DNA of 64,000 nt from Mytilisepta virgata. Lineage: Eukaryota > Mollusca > Bivalvia > Mytilida > Mytilidae. This document shows positions 10,487 to 22,700 of this stretch, in pieces (the first letter of the stretch is position 1; each line of letters starts with the position of its first letter). The notes beneath the pieces are model-generated. The model saw only the letters and a program-made list of their open reading frames with translations, was not told the origin of the DNA and made no database searches. Location: contig JAPWFG010000018.1 of the NCBI GenBank assembly GCA_028015205.1, positions 930,001 to 994,000 on the forward strand. Reading direction: 5' to 3'. Made by a program: the position numbers and the translations under genes.

Positions 10487-13294
10487 TTAATAGAACTTGC
10501 CGGCTGACTTATCTTCCGTTAATGTTGGAAACCTCTATTTGTAAAATATATTCATATTCAACAAGTTAGTTTTTTTTTAAAGTACATGTATAAATAAAAA
10601 TACGACAAGACTGTTTGACTACCTACCGTGTCATTTCACTGTTGACGTGGACATGACGTTTCACGTAGGTCCAAGGTTCATTTTGTCTCAACGGTTCCCT
10701 TGTTCGCCACCATCCGTACTGGTGTGAGTTACAAATAGGTATTCTATATAATTCATATGTTTCTGAAATTGCAAAACAAATTAAAAAATATAAATAAATG
10801 AAAACAGTCCTACCTACAATGTATACCTTGGCTTGAGAGACTTATCATTCAAATGAGAAAAAAACTTAGTTACGAAACTACAGCTACAATTTCAAAATTA
10901 TTGTAGTTTCAGGCGCGGATCCAGGATTATACATGTATGTTTATATGGGTGCAGCATTCCGGCGAGGGGTCTGGGGTCGCAGAAGGCCCTTGTTTGCTAT
11001 AGGGGTCCAGGGCAATAAACACCCGTCCCTGGAAGCTCCGCAGATATGAGCAAATATATGCCTATCTGAGAATTGAATCAAACAAAAGAAAATGAAACAA
11101 AAATTGAGAATGCGTCCCAATCTTATTATTTCTTTACATTAAAAAAAATCTCGAAGGTTTGGTTGGGGGAACGCCTGGTACCCACCCCCTGGATCCGCCT
11201 CTAGTTTACTACTTTACGGAACATGTGCTCCATAAGTGTGTATTGCCTGCTTCATATAGGTACACATGTATCGAAGGAAAAATGCGACCAGCGCCGGTTC
11301 CACTTTGCGAAAAAAGCACCATACAAAAATGATAAGGTTTATGATTTCGGTAAGGTTAAAATGTAATATCACATTTCTTGATGGAAAAATAAACAATATC
11401 AGACATGTACATTATAAAATATATAATAAGATAAGATATTTTATTTTACTTTCCAAATTAGGTCCCATGGGGAGGGGGGGGCATTTACATTTAACAATAA
11501 TTTTTTTTTTCTCACAAATTTCGTTTCAGAACAAACACATTTTTTCCCACATAACAAATACATGTATATACATGTATTACCACATGACATAGTTTATATT
11601 TCAAGTATATAAAGTTCAAATATATAAATGTCAATATGATCCATACTTTCGGAAACAAAACTTTTGTTAAGGTCACGTAACATTTTATGTAAAAATCAAT
11701 GATATATAAATACTATGAAATTTAAACGCAGCTATAATATTTGATACAATCGTGAATATCGATAATCTCTACGTATATTACATGTATTGGCATTCTTAAA
11801 ATAAAGTTCGGTTTCTCATGATAGATCTATGATATGCGAAAACAACAAAAGAGTATGATAAGTTTACCCTTATAACTTATCCCTTGAATTTTGTATTAAT
11901 TTATTATATATTGTTTTTAACTTTTCTGTTTCATTGCTACTACATGCAAATTAATTTAGGGTCAAAATTTTTGTTTTGGCTTTCATTTACTTTAGAGGTC
12001 TCGGCTTTAGGTTATAGAAAGGTCAGGGTTAGTAAGGGACACATTGTATCCCCATATCATTCATGAAGTGCGATGTGGAAAACTGAGAACTTATTGCAAA
12101 TTTAAAAATATTTTTAAAAGAGAGTCTTATCTGAATTGTATTTAATCCTTTACTTTAAGAAGATGTGTTAATCAATTTAGTATAAGTTCACACGAATAGG
12201 CAATTGAAAAAGACAGGTATACAAATATTGATAAGGATAAAAGATATTGTAGATTGTGTAAAAATCAGATGGTTGAAGATGAAAATACAAGTGAGAGAGT
12301 TAATTTATTTAAGGAAGTCGAGAGACATTGCGTAAATTTTAAAAATCTTGCAAATGATAACATAAGTAGACGTGTATGGTTGCTTTCTTCCGAAGATGAA
12401 CACATATACAAAGCTTACCATTATATATACAGAAATGTTTTAATTTAAGAAAAAATGCTTTATCAATAATCATCTACAGAAAAATATTATAAATATCTGT
12501 TGTATTATCATTATTACTATTATTATTATTATATTACTTGTTGAAATAGTTTATTTAATACTGTCAAATGATTACTTATATAAATGTATATATGCCCTTC
12601 CGAGGGCCCATGATTTGGATGAAATAAATATTCTATTCTATTCATTGGAGTTTACGCTGAAAATATACATTTTATAGCGTGACGCCATGAAACATTACTG
12701 TTTTGGCTTTTTGTCGTTTTTTTTTAATTTTCAATCTTCCAAAGTATTAAAAGACATAGTCAAATCTTTTTACAGACAATAATTGACGGTGATTAGATCT
12801 ATACTAAGAATGCATAGTGACATTTGTAGTATAGTCCAGTACTGCATGACAGTAGGCAGTCAATCTAATCCCTTTAAGGATTCTGTGTCCAGAGCTATTT
12901 TTCTGACTGCCAAGTAAGAAAAATAGCTCCGAACACAGAATCCCTAAAGGGATTAGCAGTCAATCATCATGCAGTAGCTACAATTGTATTGTATGTAGTT
13001 AGTGTAGTAGTCTGGCTGGTCAAAGGAAAAATAAAGACATTTACCTTGTGGAATTCTTATGTGCTTAGTTCTCATACGTGTATGCTCTACGTGTGAACCC
13101 TCTGGTCCGGGACCATATCCGGAAACTTGATTGATGGGGACAATGGATCTCCTTGGAGGGTTTTTATCCTGTAACGGAGGCAATGCAATAAATCCAATCT
13201 GTGTTTTTGATCTTACCGGATCAGCCTTTGCACGAGCAGAGCCTTCCCTTATTGTATTTTGATATCCAAGCTGTGTGAGACCAAAGAATGCCAT
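10487..13294 (-). CDS. SPMIP11: SPMIP11/TEX49-like sperm microtubule inner protein (three exons)
   Basis: Exons on the minus strand: 13045-13294, 10627-10762 and 10487-10532. Phases agree (250 + 136 + 46 nt = 144 codons including TAA), giving 143 aa. Each intron has GT at the donor and AG at the acceptor. The protein starts MAFFGLTQLGYQN and has an IALPPL stretch near residues 36-41. Exon 2 gives YRIPICNSHQYGWW (89-102), then PWTYVKRHV and SEMTRF, and the C-terminus is KFY. This order (MAFF..LLGYQN, LPP, FRIP...WW, PW...RH, MTRF, short tail) matches what I remember of vertebrate TEX49/SPMIP11, an inner protein of sperm axonemal doublet microtubules. Intron 1 holds a MITE, a LINE remnant and a hairpin. 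It is head-to-head with CCT5. The orthology call rests on remembered motifs. The exon chain is seen directly. Exon 3 is the least certain exon because it is short. Confidence 0.8.
10912..11203. mobile_element. Small MITE with GGATCCAGG/CCTGGATCC ends
   Basis: The left end reads AGGCGCGGATCCAGG and the right end CCTGGATCCGCCTCTAG, inverted repeats of about 13 bp (the left end has a 2-bp insertion). The interior holds a second G-rich half with CTGGGGTCGCAGAAGG. 'GGCGGATCCAGG'-ended short elements are widespread in animal genomes and often hAT-related (background knowledge). I could not find a clean 8-bp target duplication. It lies in intron 1 of the SPMIP11-like gene. Confidence 0.55.
12190..12650 (+). 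pseudogene. LINE 3' end remnant (RT C-terminal tail, 3' UTR and ATTCT tail)
   Basis: In the frame of 12254-12448 the sequence reads RYCRLCKNQMVEDE, then LFKEVERHC and WLLSSEDEHIYK. This is the Cys-containing C-terminal pattern common in LINE ORF2 proteins. Upstream, HTNRQLKKTGIQILIRIKRYC fits the usual 'GRYxNIxRxxRxCxxC' lead-in but is degraded. After the frame, the 3' UTR ends GGCCCATGATTTGGATGAAA followed by an ATTCTATTCTATTC tail. It is 5'-truncated and sits antisense in intron 1 of the SPMIP11-like gene. Confidence 0.65.
12865..12956. repeat. 40-nt inverted repeat (hairpin)
   Basis: The left arm 12865-12904 starts CTAATCCCTTTAAGGATTCT. The right arm 12917-12956 is its reverse complement apart from about three mismatches. 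The loop is 12 nt. GCAGTCAAT also occurs outside each arm in direct orientation (about 12856 and 12956). It lies within intron 1 of the SPMIP11-like gene, 89 bp past the exon 1 donor. Confidence 0.75.
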
Positions 13295-13705
13295 TTTAGT
13301 TCTGAAGAACGTCTGCTTTCAGAAGTTGCTATGCATTTGTTTACATTGACACTGTGACGTAAATTTATGAATTAAAAAAAAGTAAACGAAATTCTAAGTT
13401 CCAGGAAATATCGTTTTTCGATTAATTTTCTTTTTTTTAATTATCAAGTACAAATATACTATTAACATGTGAGCAATAGGGGGATATAGATGTTAACAAT
13501 CTTCGTATTTATCTAAAATCATATTTCGTTTTAATCATTTCGTTCTGTTAATTTGGAGTGTAAAAATTAAATTTTCAACACATACCGGAAGTAAATGTGT
13601 CCATATGCGATTTCCGGTTAAATATAAATATTCAAGAAAATTCTAGACGAAACACAGACTAAATCCTATTCAATCGATTTCATCTGATCATAATACAGTG
13701 GTAAA
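13295..13705. promoter_or_regulatory. Shared head-to-head promoter of SPMIP11-like gene and CCT5
   Basis: Only 411 bp separate the two start codons. On the SPMIP11 side there are GTTGCTATG (13325-13333, an RFX half-site type), TGTTTAC (13338-13344, forkhead type) and TGACGTAA (13355-13362, CRE type). On the CCT5 side ACCGGAAGT (13584-13592) and an inverted TTTCCGGT (13611-13618) are ETS-type sites. RFX plus forkhead sites are known for cilium genes, and ETS sites are common in housekeeping bidirectional promoters. The motifs are seen and their function is inferred. Confidence 0.5.
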
Positions 13706-16700
13706 ATGTCGGCACAAGGTTCCCTTGCCTTTGACGAGTATGGCCGACCCTTTATCATCATTCGAGACCAAGATAAAAAGAAAAGATTGACGGGTGTAGA
13801 AGCTCACAAGGTATAAACTTGCACCGGCTTGTTACCCAGCTGTAAGACATTTGACAAAGACCAATACAGAAAACATTATGTCCAGAAACCCTGATGGTTT
13901 TTGGTAGGGGGGTCAGCCTAATAAAAAAGTTTCTGGAAGTAAAAATATTTTGCTCCGAAATCAAAGTACACATAAAAAGACATTTTGGTGCAAAAATTTT
14001 GAAAATTGGTGAAGGAATTTAACAGTTTTGACCATTTAAAATTCATATTTTGGCAGATTTTATTCCGCATGTAAATTTTTGCCATTTGTAAGGCCAAGTA
14101 CTGCTTGTAAAGAAAAAGCTAATCAGAATATTACTGTTCTAATGCATAGGTGATTTTTAATTTACCATAGAATATAAATATACTTTTGATAATTTTTTTC
14201 TATGGTCCATATTAAAGGTGATAAAAGGCATTCATTTATTTTCATGACTAATAACTTGCCTAATAAAATTTTTGTATAAAATAAAAATTACCTCATATTA
14301 TTACATTGCCAACACAAGTGAGAGGTGCGAGTTAGTGATTTTCATTTGATTGTCATCCTCCCAAGACATCACACCTTCATATTTTACGGGTCGGAAGCGG
14401 ATGATTTTCATTGGTTACTTTTCTAGGTCAAAAGAGAATCCATTTGCGTGGTAGGTACAATTTTGTAGGTCTGATGTTGGGGGATTGTAGGAACAAACTT
14501 GGATATTGTCAGGTCCTGTCTTATATATGGTTTCTTTTTCCGGACAAACCCTAAAGGTTTTATCTCAGATTTAAGCAAACATTTTTTATTAACCTTTGTT
14601 TTTTGCATCCGATCCTAATGATTATCTCGGATATTTATAGCAAAAATGTTTTATTGACCTTAAGTTTGTTTAACTGATAAAGTCTTTTTGTCAAAAACCA
14701 CACTAGAATTGATAAGAATTGCTTTTTTGTAAAGAAAAGTTCACAAATGGCAGAATGGAAAAAATGAGATTTTTTTCTTGATTTCATAATAGAAAAAAAG
14801 TATTTGCGGACTCACCAACCCTTAGCCATAGGTTTACAATTACAAATTTTTGGGTTAACTTTGTCAAGTTCAAAGTAAACATGTTTCAATTATGCATGTA
14901 CATTGTAACCAAAATGAAAATGCAAGTTCTGAAGGTGATGGAAAACACACTTACATGCATAAATCATTAATATCATTTTTAACGGAGTTCCGCTTCTGGC
15001 AACCCAGATTTATCCATTATGTTTCCTGTTACACGTACAAGTGGCAATATGGCTTTCGGTACAGAATAGTTTTTTTTTCTTGGCTGGAAAATCATCTCAC
15101 AGATATGTGTGTTGTAGTAATCTGGGAAGGAATAAAAGTTAAAAACTCACCGGTTAATGTGAAATGCTTTGCTAGATCATGTTGGTTTTTTTGTTTTTCT
15201 GCCCTTTTGTATATTGAATGTAGGATTGTTCATTCACAATTCTTCTTATTCAGAGTCATGTGATGGCTGCTAAGACTGTTGCTAATGTAATCCGTTCATC
15301 TCTTGGACCCAAAGGATTAGACAAAATGATGGTCAATCCAGATGGAGAGGTTACAATTACAAATGACGGAGCAACAATCCTCAAGATGATGGACGTTGAA
15401 CATCAGATTGCTAAGCTTATGGTTCAGTTATCACAGTCTCAAGATGACGAAATTGGAGACGGAACGACGGGAGTTGTAGGTATGTAGAAATTAATCTGTG
15501 TTAAGTATATTGTTACATGTCTTTTAGAATTAGGCATGCTAGGCTTGATGGAAATGTTTGAAAATATTTATATTTTACAAATTCTTAATTTAACTTCAAG
15601 ATAAAAGAATATGATGTGAAGCTTAGAGAAATTAGAGTATTTTGCAAGTGAAGATTGAATACAGATAAAGTCTATTCTTTGAGGAAACTGGGATCAGTCT
15701 ATAACTAGTGTTGCTAAACTTAAAAGAACAGGACTTTCAAATATCTGTGTTTAGCAGGATCTTGAACTTTCTTGTAAAAAATTGTGTGATCTAGGTTGTT
15801 CGTCATGACAACTAAGGATCACTAGCCAGTCAACACTGAGGTTATGAGTTCGAATCTCACATGTGGCAGGGTGCGTTCGACTCCATCTAAATTGAAAAGG
15901 ATTGCCAATTTTCCTACAGAAGGTCAGTGATTCTCTCGGGGTACCCCAGGTTCCTACACCAATAAAAACTGACCGCCGTGAAATAGCCAAATGTGAAATG
16001 TGCTGAAAACGGCATAAAACCCCAACTTAACAAAAAAAGGATGTATGAGTCTTATTACATTATTATTTTTTTTCAGTCTTAGCTGGTGCATTAATGGAAC
16101 TTGCAGAGAAGTTATTGGACAGAGGTATTCATCCGATCAGAATTTCAGACGGTTATGAAATGGCAGCAAAGGTTGCTTGCAGTCATCTTGATACAATCAG
16201 TGATTCATTTCCATTAGATATAAAAAACAAAGAACCATTGATACAGCTTGCTATGACAACGCTCGGTTCAAAAATGTAAGCAAACATAGTGAAAAAAAAG
16301 CTGGTGGCAACGACAATTATTTTCTCAAGTAAAACACCTTACAGAATTTAAAAAAAAAAACAGTACCATTACTGAAATTAGTTATGGAAGGTTTCATCAG
16401 GCTCAACATCAAAGAGTTTGCATTGTCCATAATATGCTGTTGCTGTGGCCAATGATGCGAGCACAGCAATAGCCCTTTCCAGAAACTCATTTCCAGTATT
16501 ATAAATTCTGTCTCTAAAATTATAATTTGAAACAAGTTATTTCACTTACTTTACTTACTTCCGTTTTGGCAAACGAAAACTTTTCAAGCCTGAGTATGTA
16601 GCACAATATGGCCATATTCGCTTTAACAAATAAATTCACTGGCTGCCCCCATTAAAGATTTTTCTAAATGACCCATATGCTCCCACTATCACTCGCTATT

Positions 16701-19700
16701 ACATAATTCTTTGGTTTAAATTCAAAATAAAGAGTTTTGTTTTTTTTGTAAATTTGGAGTATTTCTCCATGCTTAGCTCTCTCCATATATAGTTTCTGCC
16801 TTTAATCTTGTTTGGCTTTCAATATATTTAACTTTGAGCACAATGTCATATAGTTCAATGAAAGATTGTTCAGACATTTTATTAGTCTTCAATTTAAAGA
16901 TGTGGAGAAATATTTTATTAGAGTTAACAGATGTCACAGACAGATGGCAGAGATTGCAGTAGATGCTATTTTATCGGTAGCTGACCTTGAGAGGAAAGAC
17001 GTGGACTTTGAATTGATTAAAGTTGAAGGAAAAGTTGGTGGTAAAATGGAAGATACCATGTTGGTAAAAGGGGTGATAGTGGACAAAGATTTTAGTCATC
17101 CACAGATGCCTAAGGTATTTTTTTCAGGTTCTGTTTTTCTGATGTGAAAGTGTGTGAAATGTATATCTGAATTCAAAATGATTTATTATTTTGTTGATAA
17201 AACTGTAATGTAGTTAGTCTTCTGGGAAAAGGACATCTGCTGTAGTATTTATTGTATTTTCTGGCCTGTTTAAGTTAACTCTGAATACTTTTCAGGACAA
17301 AAAATATATTTACCTTTAAGCTACAGGCCAGGTTTGACCTTAATAAAAAGGGTATTCTTTGTTTATAATTTTACGTATGTTTTCTGTTAAAAATTGTTAC
17401 ATTACGATTGACATCTGTTAACTCTTTAGGTTGTAAAAGATGCAAAAATGGCTATATTGACCTGTCCCTTTGAACCCCCAAAACCAAAGACAAAGCATGG
17501 GTTAGAGGTGAAGTCGGTAGAAGATTACAGAAAACTGAGACAGTATGAAATGGAAAAGTTTGACACAATGGTTAAACAGGTAAGAGTATGTTATGGTTAA
17601 TGAGGAATGAAGATAACTTAGTTTGTAGAAATATTGCAAAATTTATTCATAAATGCTTCCAGCTCAGGTCTAAATAGAAATATTGATTTGTATTAAGGTT
17701 CTGTAGTGTGTCGCTTAACTACTAAGTCTGTGTGTTAATTTCACTGTATTCACTTAAATGGACTTGGGTTGTCTCTCTTAGATTACTATCAGAATAAGTG
17801 AACTTTATTTTGAATTTATGTATAAATTATCAGGGTTCTCGCTAAGGCGCGTATATGCGTCCTGGACGCGCTAAAATTGGACTGGACGCGTCATCCTTCA
17901 AACTCATGCGTAGATCTAATCAGCTGCGTCTGAAGACCGTTATTTTCATTAAAAATCTCGAGCCGCCATTTTTTTGTTTTCTTGGAGATCAAAGGGGGGG
18001 AAGGGAAAGAAACGACAAAAAGTAAGCTAAAAAAATGGCGGCAATCGGAATTCTCGTGATTTTTCATTGGCCACAGTGTTTATTACAACCGGTAACAATA
18101 TGTAGACCTCATTTAAAAGTAAATTTAGCGGATTTTGACTTATCTATGCACAAATGGAAATTTTGTCAATATAGATTATTAAGGTGTTTAAACAATGTCA
18201 AGTGGAGGATTTTAAGAGTATGTTTGAGAAAAAATAATAGTAAAGATTATACATAAATAAATATTACAAAATAAAATGGCAATAATAAATAAGTTGTGTC
18301 AAAAGGTGCAAAGATTTTTGCTTATATCTTTAACAGAAATTTTCTTCCAAGTTCGGAGCACCACTGCATAAATCCAATTTTTTTTTTTTTTTTTTGTTTT
18401 TTTTTTTAAATTTCAAATTATATTTGTCAGTATGTTAAGGCAGCACATGATTTTAATTAAACTTTAAAAATAGTACAATAGGCCTACCATGGTCAAAATC
18501 ATGCAGGAGTGTACGTTAAAAAAGTGGCGATGAGTCCTGGGACTCATCAAAATCAGCTGGGACTCACCATTCTGAAAAATGATGAGTCCCAGGACTCATC
18601 ATGAAAAATTCTTAGTGAGAACCCTGAATTATTTAAGTATGTACTTTTCTCCTTCAAACGTATGCTTCTGTCACACTGAATATGTTCATACAATGAGCTT
18701 TCTAATCAATATATTTATACCCCCCCCCCCCACCCGCAAACTTGTTTGGGGGGGGTGTATAGGAGTCACCTTGTCGTCCGTCTGTCCTTATATCTTGTGA
18801 GCGCAACTCCTCCTAGACCTCTCAATGGATTTCAACAAAACTTTACAGAAAGGAGGTACATCATCCAAAGATGTGCATGAAGAAAAATCTTTGCTTTCCG
18901 AGAGGCAGAGGGAGATAATCGGACTTCAAAGCGGGGGATATCCTTTGTGAGCTTTGCCCACAGTACATCTAGTTTGATTTGATTTGTATTATACTATCTG
19001 TATACTGTTAATTTGGCAGTTTCTTTGTTGAAGAGAAATGCAATGATGATGGTGTTTTCAGCCTTTCTCCAACAGGGTTAGAAATTTGAAAAAATCCCTG
19101 GTTGCCATGCAAATTTTTTTTGTAAAATATGGGCAACTAGCTGAAAAATCCAGGTTGCCCTGGATTTTATACATTTCCTGTTTTGCAGAATATAAAAATC
19201 GAATCTGGACAAGACACGATTTAAAAATGTTCATCGTAAAAATGCAGTGCTATTGAAAAATAGGAACATAGCATACATGCATCAAACATTATGCATGCAT
19301 CGCCAGTATAGTCTCTGAAAATGAAAGTACGTCAATCTGACACGATGGGTTGTTAGATAAACAAAAATTGCGATAAAGATACCTCGCTACATGGATTAAT
19401 GCTTCTTAATTGACAGTAATTTCTTACTGTTTGATTTCTGGGGGCTGTTTGATAACTTATTCTCTAATCTTTTAGGTAAAGGATGCAGGAGCAAATTTAG
19501 TAATTTGTCAGTGGGGATTTGATGATGAAGCTAACCATTTATTATTACAAAGAGAATTGCCAGCGGTAAGATGGGTCGGAGGACCAGAAATAGAGGTGAG
19601 TAGACTATTGTGTTGGATCTTAATGGGTTTGTAGCCAGGTTCATGAACTTCTAAAAAATATATCATTATCACTCATTATCATTTTTGAAACTTTTTGATA

Positions 19701-22700
19701 AAAGAATTCAATTCACAGAGGTTAATGGCGAGTAAGGGTCTATCTTGTGGACTGTGGAGTTTAATGCTTAAAGGAAAACCCATAGATGTTATAAATATTT
19801 TCCATTTTCATGGTAATAAGACATTTATCTTTCCTTTTCACATGCCTGGTTTTGAAAATAAATGTTCATTTGTGAAATTTTGAAAAGTTAATTTTATTTA
19901 TTTACAGTTGATAGCTATTGCTACAGGTGGTAGAATTGTGCCTAGATTTGAAGAATTAACACCAGAAAAACTAGGAAAAGCTGGAATAGTTCGAGAGTTG
20001 CAATTTGGTACAACAAAAGATAGAATGTTAGTCATAGAAGAATGTAAGAACTCTAGAGCTGTTACAATATTTATCAGGGGAGGTAATAAAATGGTAGGTT
20101 TATTTTGAAGATGCAGTCTCAGGACAGTAAAGCTGAAAGTTTAAATATTTTTTATTGGAGATCACAATATGGGTAACATCATTTGAGCAAAATTTTATCC
20201 TGAGCTTTAGGGAGGGGTAAAATTTAAACAAATCTTGTTACTCGTGTAAAAATCTTATCTGCCATGACTTATGATTCTTATATAGCAAAACACAGAAATC
20301 AGGTAAACAAAATGGTCCTAGACACTTTTTGAATGACAGCCATGTTGATTTTGCAGCTTCAAAAACAATGAAACTTACTTTTTATTAGATTTTATAGTCT
20401 TATTCAGCATAAGATCAAATAATTGTAGTATTTTCATTTTCTGACAGTTCATGTGATGAGATTAAAAAATGAGTTTGTTGTTTTGAATAAGACATTAGGT
20501 GTGTGTTTACCATAATAAGTAAAAAATTATATATTTATTTTTAAAAGCAGTATATCGTATTAGCATAGAATAATGAATGGGATAATTATTTATTGTTTTA
20601 TTGGATTGTTAAAGGATGATTGAAGCAGTTTGACGAGCAGGCAGGGAGTTCCTATCACTGATAAAAAAAATCTTATCCCTGGAAACTAAATCCTTCCAGA
20701 AATTTTTTTTTTTTAAATTCCTGATATTTGAAAATGGGGTTGGCAGTCTTGAAATAGAAAAAGGTTTTTGTTTTCAGATTGTAGAAGAGGGGAAGAGAAG
20801 TATTCATGATGCTTTGTGTGTAATACGTAACCTTATTAGAGATAACAGAATTGTGTACGGTGGTGGTGCTCCAGAAATCTCATGTTCAGTAGCAGTTGCA
20901 AAAGCTGCAGATAAGGTATTTATTAGTTTGTTGTATACTATAGATCTCCAACTTTATCAAATTTAAAACAGACTTTATCACAAAAAGTAAATGTGCAGTC
21001 TCCACAGTTACTTGTGGATTTATGTGACAGTCGTCGAGTCTGTAGGTATTGACAACGTACATATTTATAATGAGAACATGCTGATGTGGTATTAATATGA
21101 ACCATGCTCTGTAATAGATCAACATACATGTATTATGATGCGGGTTTCAAGGCAACAGTCTGCAGGTAGACATATTACCCTACCTGGATATTACATAATT
21201 TTGACCTTGAGACAATTATTCTTTGCTGATGTTCCAAAATGTTGCAACAAATACCAATTCTAATGTCTTTAGTTTGAATCCAGACTCGAGGCCAATATGA
21301 AGCCATTGACTTGTGCACAAAAGGTATTTATGACATAGCGAATTTCTAACTTGTTGCACAATAACATGTTGGATCAGACACTATGTGATATTATCATATC
21401 GCCCTGAACCATGGTCATGTAGTTTCACTGTCAACATGTCACACTGATTTGGGCGATACAAAATTTTTTCCAAAAAATTATTGTACAGCACAAAAGTAAG
21501 ATCTTTTGGTGACAAGATGGCATTACCAATTGTCATTGGTTGCTCGAACAGTCAAAAAAAGAAAAATTGAAAAATAGATTCTTTGAGGCTGATACCTTTC
21601 ATGAATGTCTTCATACATGTACATTTTAATAGATTTCTGATGGAACTATGGATTCAGATGAAGTCAATATCATGATATGAATTGAATATTATTTTAGATT
21701 TCCACATTAGAACAGTATGCTATGAGAGCATTTGCGGAAGCTTTAGAAAGTATACCCTTAGCTCTAGCTGAAAACAGTGGACAGTCTCCAATATACACAT
21801 TAGCAGAAATCAAATCTCGGCAAATCAAGGAAAACAACCCTCGACTAGGAATAGACTGTCTCAATAAGGATTCTAATGGTAGGTACATTGTACATATACT
21901 TGACTACGTTTGAGGAATTGATCCAGATTAACTTGGAAAATCTTTTCTGTTTTGACATCTGTCCAAATGTTATAGTTAAACCCCAACTTTTAGCACAAAG
22001 ATTTTCATGTTCATTTAGATAATGGCTTAATTTTTGAAGAGTTGAATTAATGAGAAGAAAATACAACTAAAGGTTTCAAGTTCTAACCATGCTTTTTAGT
22101 ATTAAACATTGTATTTATTGTAATATTTTTAAGGGGGTACCATCACTTTGACTAAAATAATTTTCCTAAAATTTTGAAGAAATATCTACTTTGACCTGTT
22201 GACAAAAACATAAAAATTTCAAGAAATTTGAACTGTTACGGCCGAAATCACCTTTAAATTGTGGCCAACAAAAGACACAAATCAATAATAAAAATTAACA
22301 AGATCTATTATATACAAGTTTACAAAATAATATTACACAAAATAAAATGTCAACTTAACTGTTCAAAATCCTCCGTCTTTTCCTAATCCGGAATTCTTCT
22401 CGTCACTCTTGCGGGAATCCAAACGGAATATTATATCCAATCAGTCACAATCTAGTATGATGTAACGAAAATGAAAGTCTGTCAAGTACGATGTGTGAAA
22501 CGTAAATAAATCCAACAGCTGAGAACACAAGAATGTCTATCTCTGGTCCAATAAATGATGTTCTGAAAGTCTAACTTTCTTGTCCGTATATATACTGTAG
22601 AACAGAAACTTCTGGAATACGGTAGAAGTTTGAATTACACCAGAATTATTACGTAAGTCAAATAGAAAGTTCTAGTCATTCCATTAGTATCTTTTACTGT

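Noticed and set aside
14892..15263. 123-codon plus-strand frame
   Set aside because: It lies in CCT5 intron 1, has no recognisable domain and overlaps the exon 2 acceptor in another frame.
15751..15990. 79-codon minus-strand frame in CCT5 intron 2
   Set aside because: Antisense of the second copy of the same SINE. It resembles the frame at 8679-8933 for that reason only.
18535..18605. Possible hammerhead ribozyme (CTGATGAG-like motif beside GAGTCC hairpins in the MITE)
   Set aside because: The required GAAA segment and stem layout are missing. The sequence is explained by the sub-terminal palindromes.
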